From Candidatus Brocadiia bacterium (GTDB taxonomy: Bacteria; Planctomycetota; MHYJ01; WSZJ01), in assembly GCA_013360825.1 (NCBI GenBank), contig JABWAY010000082.1:1-13520 (forward strand): 13,520 bases of DNA, read 5' to 3'. Below the pieces are notes generated by a model that saw only the letters and a program-made list of their open reading frames with translations, was not told the DNA's origin and made no database searches. Position numbers and translations under genes: made by a program. Of this stretch, positions 5,798-13,139 are shown piece after piece; positions within the stretch are counted from its first letter, which is position 1, and each line of letters begins with the position of its first letter.

Positions 5798-6438
5798 ACC
5801 TGAACGAGACGAACGCGATCAAGACGGGCCGGCGGTACGGGAAGCGTGTCGGCCGCGGCCACGGGTCGGGCAAGGGCAAGACGGCGGGGCGCGGCGGCAA
5901 GGGCCAGAGCGCCCGGTCGGGCTGGCACGCCAAGTACTACTTCGAGGGCGGCCAGATGCCGCTGGTCCGGAAGCTCCCGAAGCGGGGGTTCTCGAACTTC
6001 GAGTTCCGCAAGGTCTACTCGACGCTGAATCTGCGGGACCTCGAGGGGCGGGACCTGTCCAGGCCGTGGGATCCGGAGCGTTTCCTGAAAGAGGGCCTTG
6101 TGAACACGATCGGGGACGGCGTGAAGATCCTCGGCGAGGGCGAGTTGAAGGGTGTCGTGACGATCAAGGCGCACCGGTTCTCGAAGTCGGCGATGGAGAA
6201 GATCAAGAAGGCGGGCGGCACGTTCGAGTGGATGGACCAGCAGCCCAAGCCGAAGAAGCGGTTCGTGAAGAAGGTCGCCCCGAAGGTCGAGAAGGCGCCG
6301 AAGGAAGACGCGGGCGAGGGGAAGAAGGGCAAGGCGGCGAAGGCGGATGCGGCGGAGGGCGGGAAGCCCAAGGCGCCGCCGAAGCCGAGGCCCGAGGGCG
6401 GTGGACCGAAGGGACCGAAACCCGAGGGAAAGAAGTAA
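5794..6438 (+). CDS. rplO: 50S ribosomal protein uL15 (L15) with long basic tail
   Basis: uL15 is a late-assembly 50S protein with a long N-terminal extension that reaches into 23S rRNA. The core is residues 1-148: Gly/Arg/Lys-rich GKRVGRGHGSGKGKTAGRGG (16-35), FEGGQMPLVRKLPKRGFSN (50-68), and the C-terminal KAHRFSKSAMEKIKKAGG (125-142). A tail of about 66 residues made mainly of Lys, Pro, Ala, Gly and Glu follows, so the protein has 214 residues against the usual 145-155. The tail is low complexity and probably disordered. The ATG overlaps the rpsE stop (ATGA), with GGGGAG (5778-5783) 10 nt upstream, so the two genes are coupled. Confidence 0.95.
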   Translation: MNLNETNAIKTGRRYGKRVGRGHGSGKGKTAGRGGKGQSARSGWHAKYYFEGGQMPLVRKLPKRGFSNFEFRKVYSTLNLRDLEGRDLSRPWDPERFLKEGLVNTIGDGVKILGEGELKGVVTIKAHRFSKSAMEKIKKAGGTFEWMDQQPKPKKRFVKKVAPKVEKAPKEDAGEGKKGKAAKADAAEGGKPKAPPKPRPEGGGPKGPKPEGKK

Positions 6439-6456
6439 GGAACAGGTGAGAGCAGC

Positions 6457-7797
6457 GTGAGCCGATTCTTCCAGGTCATCCGAAACATCTTCTCCATCCC
6501 GGAGCTCCGGAGACGGATTCTGTTCACACTTGGAATCCTCGCGGCCTTCCGTTTCGGCGCCTACATCCCGCTGGTCGGCATCGACCTGAACGTGCTCGGC
6601 AGCATGGTCAAGGCGGCCGAGGGGACGGGCGGCGGCCGCTTTCTCGGCTGGCTGAACGTCTTCTCCGGCGGCGCGATGGACCGGATGTCGCTGCTGTCGC
6701 TGGGCATCATGCCGTACATCAGCGCCTCGATCATCTTCCAGCTCCTGACGAAGGTCGTCCCGCGCCTGGAGGCGGTGGCGAAGGAGGGGCCCGGAGGGGC
6801 CCGGAAGATTGCGAACTGGACGCGGCTGTCCACGATCCCGATCTGTCTTGTGCAGGCGATTTTCCTGGTCAAGTTCCTGGGGTCCTCGGGCGCCAACGCG
6901 GCCGCCGGAGGCGCGATCGTCCCGGATCCGGGGATCTTCAGCTTCTACATCCCGGGGGTCCTCGGGCTCCTGGCGGGCACGATGATCGTCATCTGGCTCG
7001 GCGACCAGATCACGGAGCACGGCGTCGGGAACGGCGCCTCGCTGATCATCATGACCGGCATCGTCGGCCGCATGCCCCAGGCGTTCATGGAGATGCGCCA
7101 GCAGATCTCCGCCGGCGCGCTGGGCGCGGACTCGGTGATCATCATCGTCGGCCTGTACCTGCTGATGCTCTGCGCGATCGTCTTCACGACCCAGGCCCAG
7201 CGCCGCATCCCGGTCCAGCACGGCAAGCACTTCCGCGGCCGCCGGATGTACGGCGGCGCGAAGCACTATCTGCCGCTGAGGGTGAACCAGGCGGGGGTCA
7301 TGCCCGTGATCTTCGCGTCCTCGATCATGGTTCTCCCGGGGATGTTCGCCCAGCAGATCGGGTGGGAGACCGGGATCCAGATCTTCGGCCGGTACGGGTT
7401 CATCTTCTCCGTCCTCTACGTGCTGATGGTCTACTTCTTCACCTTCTTCTGGACCGCGCTCTTCTTCCAGCCCACGGAGATGTCAAACCAGCTGAAGGAG
7501 CACGGTTCGTTCGTCCCCGGGTACCGGCCGGGCCGGAAGACGGCCGAGCACCTGGAGCATGTCATGACCCGGGTGACGGTGGTGGGCGCGACGTTCCTCG
7601 CCTGCATCGCCCTCATCCCCGACCTCGTTTCCCAGATGCTCCATGTCGACCGGTTCCTCACCAGCTTCCTCGGAGGCACGGGGATCCTGATCGTGGTCGG
7701 CGTCGGGCTCGACGTCATGCAGAAGATCGAGAGCTACCTGCTGATGCGTCAGTACGAAGGCTTCATGAAGAAAGGGCGCATTCGCGGGCGGAAATGA
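6457..7797 (+). CDS. secY: Preprotein translocase channel subunit SecY
   Basis: SecY is the ten-helix membrane channel of the Sec translocon. The 446 residues are full length. TM1 falls around 21-42 (ILFTLGILAAFRFGAYIPLV). SLGIMPYISASIIFQLL (81-97) covers the conserved TM2 region, EHGVGNGASLIIMTGI (187-202) the TM5 entry, NQAGVMPVIFASS (277-289) the TM7 entry, and SFVPGYRPGRKTAEHL (351-366) the large cytoplasmic loop that contacts the ribosome and SecA. A basic C-terminus (KKGRIRGRK) ends it. It starts at GTG, 18 nt after rplO, with AAGGAACAGGTGAG upstream. The stop overlaps the adk start (ATGA). secE and secG are not in the window. Position after rplO is the standard one. Confidence 0.97.
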   Translation: MSRFFQVIRNIFSIPELRRRILFTLGILAAFRFGAYIPLVGIDLNVLGSMVKAAEGTGGGRFLGWLNVFSGGAMDRMSLLSLGIMPYISASIIFQLLTKVVPRLEAVAKEGPGGARKIANWTRLSTIPICLVQAIFLVKFLGSSGANAAAGGAIVPDPGIFSFYIPGVLGLLAGTMIVIWLGDQITEHGVGNGASLIIMTGIVGRMPQAFMEMRQQISAGALGADSVIIIVGLYLLMLCAIVFTTQAQRRIPVQHGKHFRGRRMYGGAKHYLPLRVNQAGVMPVIFASSIMVLPGMFAQQIGWETGIQIFGRYGFIFSVLYVLMVYFFTFFWTALFFQPTEMSNQLKEHGSFVPGYRPGRKTAEHLEHVMTRVTVVGATFLACIALIPDLVSQMLHVDRFLTSFLGGTGILIVVGVGLDVMQKIESYLLMRQYEGFMKKGRIRGRK

Positions 7798-8444
7798 ACC
7801 TGGTCTTTCTCGGACCTCCCGGCGTGGGCAAAGGGACGCAGGCGGCAACGGTCGCAGCGGCCCTGAATCTGGCGCATATTTCGACGGGGGATCTGCTGCG
7901 GGCCGCGATCGCCGCAGGCACGAAGACCGGGCTGGAGGCAAGGGCTTCGATGGACGCGGGCCGGCTGGTTCCCGACGAGGTCGTGAACCGGCTGGTGCGC
8001 GAGAGACTGCAGGAGAAGGACGCGGCGGGCGGGGCGCTCTTCGACGGTTACCCCCGGACGCCGGCCCAGGCGCAGGCGCTGGACGGCATCCTGCGGGACC
8101 TGGGGCGGCGGGTCGACCGGGTCCTCGACTTCCAGGCGCCGGACGCGGTGGTCGTCGAACGGATCGGAGGACGGAGGACGTGCCCGCGGTGTTCGGCGGC
8201 GTACCACGTCACGTGGGCGCCGTCGCGCAGGGACGGGGAGTGCGAGAAGTGCGGCGGAAAGCTGGAGCAGAGGTCGGACGACAGGCCGGAGACCGTGAAA
8301 CATCGCCTCGAGGTGTACCGGCGTGACACCCGCGGCGTGAGCGAACATTACAGGTCGTCGGGCACGTACGTCATGATCGCGGCGGACAGGGAGATTGCCG
8401 CGGTCACGGCAGACGTGCTCGAGCAGTTGAAGGGACTGAAGTGA
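7794..8444 (+). CDS. adk: Adenylate kinase, zinc-type lid
   Basis: Adenylate kinase converts ATP + AMP to 2 ADP in the cytosol. The 216-residue product shows the P-loop GPPGVGKGT (7-15), the AMP-site STGDLLR (30-36), FDGYPRTPAQAQAL (83-96) and the lid with four cysteines in CxxC pairs (Cys130/133 and Cys150/153), the structural zinc type. QRSDDRPETVKHRLEVY (159-175) carries the catalytic arginines. Length fits the long bacterial form. No clear Shine-Dalgarno precedes the ATG; it overlaps the secY stop by 4 nt (ATGA), so its translation probably depends on coupling to secY. secY-adk-map-infA is a common order outside the enterobacteria. Confidence 0.97.
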   Translation: MNLVFLGPPGVGKGTQAATVAAALNLAHISTGDLLRAAIAAGTKTGLEARASMDAGRLVPDEVVNRLVRERLQEKDAAGGALFDGYPRTPAQAQALDGILRDLGRRVDRVLDFQAPDAVVVERIGGRRTCPRCSAAYHVTWAPSRRDGECEKCGGKLEQRSDDRPETVKHRLEVYRRDTRGVSEHYRSSGTYVMIAADREIAAVTADVLEQLKGLK

Positions 8445-9211
8445 GCATCATTCTGAAGACCCCGCGCGAAGTCGAAAAGATGCGGGCAGCCGGGAAGGTG
8501 ACAGCGGGAGCCCTCGCCCTTGCGGCGGGTCTCATCCGGCCGGGCGTGACAACTGGAGTGCTGGACACGGCGATCGAGGAGTTCATCCGCTCCAGAGGCG
8601 GGATTCCGACGTTCAAGGGGTACCGGCAGTTCCCCGCGTCGGCATGCATCTCGGTCAACGAGGAGGTCGTGCACGGGATCCCCGGCCCGCGCACGCTGCA
8701 GGAGGGGGACATCGTCACCGTCGACGTGGGGGTGACGCTGGACGGATACATCGGCGACTCGGCCTGGACCTGGGGAGTCGGCCGGATCTCGACGAAGGCG
8801 CAGCGGCTCCTCAAGGCGACCCGCGAGTCGCTCTTCCTCGCGATCGAACAGATGCGGCCGGGCAGCCGGCTGTCGCAGGTCTCGCGCGCGGTCCAGAACT
8901 ACGCCGAGGCGAGCGGGTTCGGAGTCGTCCGGAAATTCGCAGGGCACGGGCTGGGAAAGGACCTGCACGAGGAACCGCAGGTCCCGAATTATGTGGACCG
9001 GCTGACGCCGGGGAACGACATCGAACTCAAGGCCGGCATGGTGCTCGCGATCGAGCCGATGCTGACCGAAGGGGACTACGACGTGAGGACGCTCGAGGAC
9101 AACTGGACGGTCGTGACGAAGGACCGGAAACTCTCGGCACACTTCGAGCACACCGTCGCGATCACCTCGGGCGGGCACGAGATCCTGACGACTGACCAGG
9201 AAAGGACCTGA
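8441..9211 (+). CDS. map: Methionine aminopeptidase, type I
   Basis: This enzyme removes the initiator methionine from nascent proteins after deformylation. The 256 residues are the compact type Ia form. All five metal ligands are present: Asp95 (VDVG), Asp106 (GDSA), His169 (GHG), Glu205 (IEPM) and Glu236 (FEHT). The catalytic histidines His78 (VHGI) and His176 (LHEEP) are also there. It starts with GTG overlapping the adk stop (GTGA), and GAAGGGA (8429-8435) lies 5 nt upstream. The placement next to IF-1 and ribosomal genes fits its role at the ribosomal exit tunnel. Confidence 0.97.
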   Translation: MSIILKTPREVEKMRAAGKVTAGALALAAGLIRPGVTTGVLDTAIEEFIRSRGGIPTFKGYRQFPASACISVNEEVVHGIPGPRTLQEGDIVTVDVGVTLDGYIGDSAWTWGVGRISTKAQRLLKATRESLFLAIEQMRPGSRLSQVSRAVQNYAEASGFGVVRKFAGHGLGKDLHEEPQVPNYVDRLTPGNDIELKAGMVLAIEPMLTEGDYDVRTLEDNWTVVTKDRKLSAHFEHTVAITSGGHEILTTDQERT

Positions 9212-9432
9212 TGGCGAAGGAAGAACCGATTCGCGTGGAGGCCACCGTCAAGGAGGCGCTTCCCAATGCGATGTTTCGAGTGATCCTCAAGGGTGCGAAC
9301 CATGAGGTGCTGGCGCACATCTCGGGCAAGATGCGGATGAACTACATCAAGATCCTGCCCGGGGACAAGGTGACGGTGGAGATGAGCCCGTACGACCTGT
9401 CGAAGGGCAGGATCGTCTACCGGGAGCACTAG
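9211..9432 (+). CDS. infA: Translation initiation factor IF-1
   Basis: IF-1 binds the 30S A site during initiation and works with IF-2 and IF-3. The 73-residue S1/OB-fold protein is standard length. It shows EATVKEALPNAMFRVIL (about 10-26), HISGKMRMNYIKILPGDKV (36-54) and the ending SPYDLSKGRIVYREH. The ATG overlaps the map stop by one base (TGATG), with AGGAAAGGA (9198-9206) as ribosome site. A stop TAG ends the gene 20 nt before rpmJ. Confidence 0.97.
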   Translation: MAKEEPIRVEATVKEALPNAMFRVILKGANHEVLAHISGKMRMNYIKILPGDKVTVEMSPYDLSKGRIVYREH

Positions 9433-9452
9433 GGAGACAAGGAGGCTGGGTC

Positions 9453-9569
9453 ATGAAAGTCAGGGCATCGGTCAAGCGCATCTGTGAGGGCTGCCAGATC
9501 ATCCGGCGGCGCGGCAAGGTGCGTGTCATCTGTTCGCGGGACGCGAAGCACAAGCAGAAGCAGGGATAA
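9453..9569 (+). CDS. rpmJ: 50S ribosomal protein bL36 (L36), zinc form
   Basis: This 38-codon gene encodes the smallest 50S protein, which binds 23S rRNA late in assembly. The sequence starts MKVRASVKRICEGC and ends KHKQKQG. It keeps the zinc ligands Cys11, Cys14, Cys27 and His33, so this is the zinc-containing form. A near-perfect Shine-Dalgarno AAGGAGG (9439-9445) lies 7 nt before the ATG. Position between infA and rpsM is the usual one in bacteria with a joined spc-alpha cluster. Confidence 0.96.
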   Translation: MKVRASVKRICEGCQIIRRRGKVRVICSRDAKHKQKQG

Positions 9570-9575
9570 CCAGAG

Positions 9576-9593
9576 CCGGCCCCCCGGGGCCGG
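9576..9593 (+). promoter_or_regulatory. GC hairpin between rpmJ and rpsM
   Basis: CCGGCCC (9576-9582) and GGGCCGG (9587-9593) form a perfect 7-bp GC stem with a 4-nt loop, followed by ATTT but no proper U run. It ends 5 nt before the rpsM Shine-Dalgarno, in a 42-nt gap. Without a U tract it is unlikely to be an efficient terminator. It could set relative expression of the spc and alpha parts by pausing, RNA processing or 3'-end protection. The stem is read directly; the role is inferred. Confidence 0.5.
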
Positions 9594-9611
9594 ATTTCGG
9601 AGGAGAGAGGC

Positions 9612-9995
9612 ATGCCCCGTATTGCCGGAGTGGACATCCCGATGGAGAAGCCGATCAGCATCGGGCTGACGTACGTCTTCGGAGTCGGCGACGCGATGGC
9701 CCGGACGATCCTGAAGGACGCGGGAATCGACGGGAACATCCGGACGAAGAGCCTTTCCGAGGAGCAGCTCGCGCGCCTGAACGCGATCATCGACAAGAAT
9801 CACGCCGTCGAGGGAGCGCTGCGCCGCCAGATCGCGCAGAACATCCAGCGGCTGAAGGAGATCAATTCCTACCGCGGACTCCGTCATCGCCGCGGCCTGC
9901 CGGTGCGCGGGCAGCGCACGCGCACGAATTCCCGGACCCGCAAGGGCCCGCGCAAGACCGTCGCAGGGAAGAAGTCGGTGAAGGGTCTCGGTTAA
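9612..9995 (+). CDS. rpsM: 30S ribosomal protein uS13 (S13)
   Basis: uS13 lies in the 30S head and contacts P-site tRNA and uL5. The 127 residues include MPRIAGVDIP at the start, a helix-hairpin-helix region around 20-60, and the conserved C-terminal SYRGLRHRRGLPVRGQRTRT (86-105) with NSRTRKGPRKTV. A strong purine-rich site (GGAGGAGAGAGG) lies just upstream. This is the first gene of the alpha-operon part; no second promoter is evident in the 42-nt gap before it, so it is probably cotranscribed with the spc part. Confidence 0.97.
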   Translation: MPRIAGVDIPMEKPISIGLTYVFGVGDAMARTILKDAGIDGNIRTKSLSEEQLARLNAIIDKNHAVEGALRRQIAQNIQRLKEINSYRGLRHRRGLPVRGQRTRTNSRTRKGPRKTVAGKKSVKGLG

Positions 9996-10013
9996 CGAAT
10001 CGAAAGGAAGGCC

Positions 10014-10427
10014 ATGGCCGACAAGGAGCCGTCGAAGGACAAGGAGAAGGCATCCCCGAAACGCCGCAAGGTGAAGCGGGTGGTGCAGAAGGCGATCGTG
10101 CACGTGCTGGCCTCCTTCAACAACACGATCATCACGATTTCGGACCCCAAGGGGGAGACGCTCTGCTGGGCCTCCTCGGGGACGATCGGGTACAAGGGGT
10201 CGCGCAAGTCCACGCCGTTCGCCGCGCAGAAGGCTGCGGAGGTGGTGGCGGAGAAGGCGATGAAGTTCGGGGTGAAGGAAGTGGACATCCGGGTGAAGGG
10301 TCCGGGGAGCGGGCGCGAGTCCGCCATCCGCGGGATCCAGGCGTCCGGGATCGAGGTCAAGGCCATCGAGGACTGCACGCCGCTTCCGCATAACGGCTGC
10401 CGTCCCCGCAAGAAGCGTCGGGTCTAG
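10014..10427 (+). CDS. rpsK: 30S ribosomal protein uS11 (S11)
   Basis: uS11 sits in the 30S platform near the E site. The 137-residue product shows HVLASFNNTIITISD (36-50), WASSGTIGYKGSRKSTPFAA (about 58-77) and KGPGSGRESAIRGIQASG (96-113), and ends TPLPHNGCRPRKKRRV. The first 15 or so residues (KEPSKDKEKASPKRR) are Lys-rich, slightly longer than usual. AAGGAAG precedes the ATG, 18 nt after rpsM. Confidence 0.97.
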   Translation: MADKEPSKDKEKASPKRRKVKRVVQKAIVHVLASFNNTIITISDPKGETLCWASSGTIGYKGSRKSTPFAAQKAAEVVAEKAMKFGVKEVDIRVKGPGSGRESAIRGIQASGIEVKAIEDCTPLPHNGCRPRKKRRV

Positions 10428-10436
10428 AGGAGAAAC

Positions 10437-11054
10437 ATGGCGAGGATCACGGGACGGAAGGTGGCGTTGAGCCGTCGTGAGGGGGTGAATCTCCACACGA
10501 AAGGCGGGCGTTACGAGGGCACGGACTTCGGCCAGGAGAAGCCGCCGGGGGTGCACGGGGACCGTCGTCCCCGTCCGACCGACTACGGCATTCACCTGCG
10601 CGAGAAGCAGAAGTGCAAGCGGTGGTACGGGGTGCTGGAGCGCCAGTTCCGGCGTTACTTCGATACCGCGCTGCACATGCCCGGCAACACGGGGCAGAAC
10701 CTGCTGATCCTGCTGGAGGGCCGGCTGGACAACGCGATCTACCGTCTGGGGTTCGCCCCGACGCGGGCGATGGCGCGCCAGATGGTGGTGCACGGGCACG
10801 TGCTGGCCGACGGGAAGCGTGTGACGATCCCGTCGTGGGCGGTGAAGCCCGGCGTGAAGATCACGTTCGCGCCCCGGGAAGGTTCGCAGAAGCTCGCGAA
10901 GTCGGGGCTGGATTCGCCGAAGACGGACTTCCTGCCGACCTGGCTGCAGCGGACGGACGAGCCGCTGGGCGGGGTCGTGGTGGCGAGTCCGACCCGTGAA
11001 GAGGTTTCGATTCCGATCAAAGAACAGCTGATCGTCGAGTTCTGCTCCAAATAG
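10437..11054 (+). CDS. rpsD: 30S ribosomal protein uS4 (S4), zinc-free form
   Basis: uS4 starts 30S assembly by binding the 16S 5' domain and in E. coli represses the alpha operon. The 205 residues are full length. They include RPTDYGIHLREKQKCKRWYG (46-65) and the S4 RNA-binding domain (RLDNAIYRLGFAPTRAMARQ, 95-114, then VVHGHVLADGKRV), ending EQLIVEFCSK. The N-terminal zinc cysteines are absent (RKVALSRREG in their place), so this is the C-minus form. AGAGGAGA precedes the ATG, 9 nt after rpsK. In this order uS4 is placed to report on alpha-operon output, but no leader pseudoknot like the E. coli one was recognised. Confidence 0.97.
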   Translation: MARITGRKVALSRREGVNLHTKGGRYEGTDFGQEKPPGVHGDRRPRPTDYGIHLREKQKCKRWYGVLERQFRRYFDTALHMPGNTGQNLLILLEGRLDNAIYRLGFAPTRAMARQMVVHGHVLADGKRVTIPSWAVKPGVKITFAPREGSQKLAKSGLDSPKTDFLPTWLQRTDEPLGGVVVASPTREEVSIPIKEQLIVEFCSK

Positions 11055-11063
11055 GAGAGAGAG

Positions 11064-12092
11064 ATGCGCGTTCGCTGGAAAGATTTCGAACTGCCCACGC
11101 GGGTCGTGGTGGAGGAGAAGACGCTCTCGCAGACGTTCGGCACGTTTGTCGCCGAGCCGTTCGAGCGCGGGTACGGGATCACGATCGGCAACAGCCTGCG
11201 CCGGGTCCTTCTCTCGTCGATCGAGGGAGCGGCCGTGACGTCGGTGAAGATCAAGGGTGTGTCGCACGAATTCTCGACGATCAAGGGTGTGGTCGAGGAC
11301 GTGACGGACATCATCCTCGCGATCAAGAAGCTGGTCGTGAAGCTGGAGAACGAAGGTCCGAGGACGCTGCGGATCGAGAAGCGCGAGAAGGGGCCCGTGA
11401 GGGCGTCGGACATCCTGCCGGATCCGCAGATCACCGTGGTGAACGGGGACCTGCACATCGCAACGCTGACGGAGGACGTCGAGTTCGCGGTGGAGATGGA
11501 GATCCGCAAGGGCCGCGGGTACGTCACGTCGGACGAGAATGAGAAGGAGGACCGGGAGGTCGGGACGATCTCGGTCGATTCGATCTACTCGCCGGTCCGT
11601 CGCGTGAAGTACCGGGTGGAGAACACGCGCGTCGGAAAGCTGACGAACTACGACAAGCTCGTCGTCGACGTCTGGACGAACGGGGTCGTCACGCCGGAAA
11701 TGGCGCTCGTCGAGGCCTCGAAGATCCTGCGGAAACACCTCAACCCGTTCGTGCAGTATTTCGAGCTCGGCCGCGAGCTGCAGATGAACGAGCGCAAGGA
11801 AGAGGAAGCGCGGAAGCGTGAGCGGTACATGGAGGAGCTGAAGCAGAAGCTCCAGATGGGGGTGTCGGAGCTGGACCTCTCGGTCCGCGCTTCGAACTGC
11901 CTGACGAGCGAGAGCATCCAGACGATCGGGGAGCTGGTGCAGCGTTCGGAGGTGGAGCTGCTCAAGGTCCGGAACTTCGGCAAGACGTCGCTGAAGGAAG
12001 TCAAAAAGAAGCTGGCGGACATGGGGCTGTCCCTCGGGATGGACCTCGAGACGATTCTCGGCACGCAGGGAGCGGACACGGATGCGACATAG
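11064..12092 (+). CDS. rpoA: RNA polymerase alpha subunit
   Basis: Alpha dimerises to nucleate core RNA polymerase assembly, and its C-terminal domain binds UP elements and activators. The 342 residues comprise the N-terminal domain (1 to about 235; FVAEPFERGYGITIGNSLRR at 28-47, KHLNPFVQYFE at 224-234) and a charged, probably helical linker (about 236-268). The C-terminal domain has DLSVRASNCLTSESIQTIGE (271-290) and VQRSEVELLKVRNFGKTSLK (292-311). Arg275 corresponds to the DNA-contacting E. coli Arg265. It starts 9 nt after rpsD, with TAGGAGAGAGAG upstream. Its end overlaps rplQ by 11 nt. Confidence 0.98.
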   Translation: MRVRWKDFELPTRVVVEEKTLSQTFGTFVAEPFERGYGITIGNSLRRVLLSSIEGAAVTSVKIKGVSHEFSTIKGVVEDVTDIILAIKKLVVKLENEGPRTLRIEKREKGPVRASDILPDPQITVVNGDLHIATLTEDVEFAVEMEIRKGRGYVTSDENEKEDREVGTISVDSIYSPVRRVKYRVENTRVGKLTNYDKLVVDVWTNGVVTPEMALVEASKILRKHLNPFVQYFELGRELQMNERKEEEARKRERYMEELKQKLQMGVSELDLSVRASNCLTSESIQTIGELVQRSEVELLKVRNFGKTSLKEVKKKLADMGLSLGMDLETILGTQGADTDAT

Positions 12093-12600
12093 GTACGTCG
12101 GCCGGAAACTGGGGCGCGGGCGTGCCCATCGCCAGGCGATGGAGCGCCAGATCGTCAGCTCCCTTTTCCGTCATGAGAGGATCATCACGACGGTCGACAA
12201 GGCGAAGGAGTTCCGCCTGATGGCCGACCGCGTGATCACGATCGGCAAGAAATTCCAGGCGTCGAAGAACGGCGCCGACAAGGTCCACTACCTGCGGCAG
12301 GCCGCCCGTCACCTGCAGGACGAGGCGATGGCGAAAAAGGTCTGCAACGAGATCGCCCCGCGCTTCATGGAGCGCAAAGGCGGTTACACCCGGGTTCTGA
12401 AGCTGGGCGGGTCGCGCTGGAGCGACAACGCGAAGTATGCGGCGCACCGGCTGGGGGACAACGGGGAGCGTGCGATTCTGGAGCTGGTGGTGAAGGGTGA
12501 GGTGAAGGCGGAGGAGCCGGAGCCGAAGGCGGCGAAGGCGAAGAAGTCGGAGGCGACGGCGCGGGAGCCGAAGAAGGGGAAGTCGTCGGCGGGAACGTAG
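12082..12600 (+). CDS. rplQ: 50S ribosomal protein bL17 (L17) with basic tail
   Basis: bL17 is a 50S protein near the polypeptide exit. The core (1 to about 139) shows MRHRYVGRKLGRGRAHRQAM (1-20), SLFRHERIITTVDKAKEFR (27-45), GGYTRVLKLGGSRWSDNA (100-117) and ERAILELV (129-136). A Lys/Ala/Glu/Pro tail of about 33 residues makes it 172 long, against the usual 115-130. The ATG lies inside the rpoA end (11-nt overlap, different frame), with AGGGAG (12067-12072) 9 nt upstream, indicating coupling to rpoA. It is the last gene before the operon terminator. Confidence 0.96.
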   Translation: MRHRYVGRKLGRGRAHRQAMERQIVSSLFRHERIITTVDKAKEFRLMADRVITIGKKFQASKNGADKVHYLRQAARHLQDEAMAKKVCNEIAPRFMERKGGYTRVLKLGGSRWSDNAKYAAHRLGDNGERAILELVVKGEVKAEEPEPKAAKAKKSEATAREPKKGKSSAGT

Positions 12601-12619
12601 GATTCCGGAACTGAGCACG

Positions 12620-12653
12620 AGGCCCCCGCCGGCGACGGCGCGGGGCCTTTTTT
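12620..12653 (+). terminator. Intrinsic terminator after rplQ
   Basis: AGGCCCC (12620-12626) pairs with GGGGCCT (12642-12648). CGCC (12627-12630) pairs with GGCG (12637-12640), with a single bulged C at 12641 and a 6-nt loop. Six T residues (12648-12653) follow. This is a strong rho-independent terminator, 19 nt after the rplQ stop, closing the ribosomal block. Confidence 0.9.
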
Positions 12654-12667
12654 CATGGAGCGGCCGG

Positions 12668-13139
12668 GTGGGGCACCTGCTGGGGATCCTGTCGGACTCG
12701 CACGACAACGTCGCGGCGGTGGAGGCGGCGGCGGAGGCATTCCGGGTGCGGGGGGTCCTGGACGTGGTGCACTGCGGGGACGTCTGCGAGGCGGAGGTGC
12801 TGCACCTGCTCGCCGGGTTCCGTGTCCGGGTCTGCCTGGGGAACAACGACGTGGCGCGGGAGCTGGCGCGGGCGGCTGAGAGGATCGGCGGCAGCTTTGC
12901 GCCGGAGCTGGATGTGGAGATCGGCGGGAGGCGGTTTTTCGTCGCGCACGGGGACCGGTGGTCGCAGCTGGATGCGGCTGTGAGGGCGGGGAGGCACGAC
13001 TACGTGCTGCACGGGCACACGCACGTCCCCCGCGACGAAGCGGTCGGCCGGACGCGCATCATCAATCCGGGGGCGCTCTATCGCGCGGCGGCCTGGACGG
13101 TGGCGGTGCTGGACCTCGGCACCGGGGCGCTGGAGAGCC

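Noticed and set aside
6784..6803. Perfect tandem 10-bp repeat GAGGGGCCCG inside secY
   Set aside because: It encodes the conserved EGPGGARK region at normal family length, so there is no insertion; the repeat follows from Gly/Pro codons in GC-rich DNA.
5263..7266. A 667-codon open frame on the minus strand
   Set aside because: It lies antisense to rpsE, rplO and secY, which are certain genes. The product is Arg/Leu/Asp/His-rich low-quality sequence, as expected of shadow frames in GC-rich DNA.
9429..11738. A 769-codon open frame on the minus strand
   Set aside because: It is antisense to rpmJ, rpsM, rpsK, rpsD and rpoA and shows no recognisable motif, so it is a composition artefact of third-position GC.
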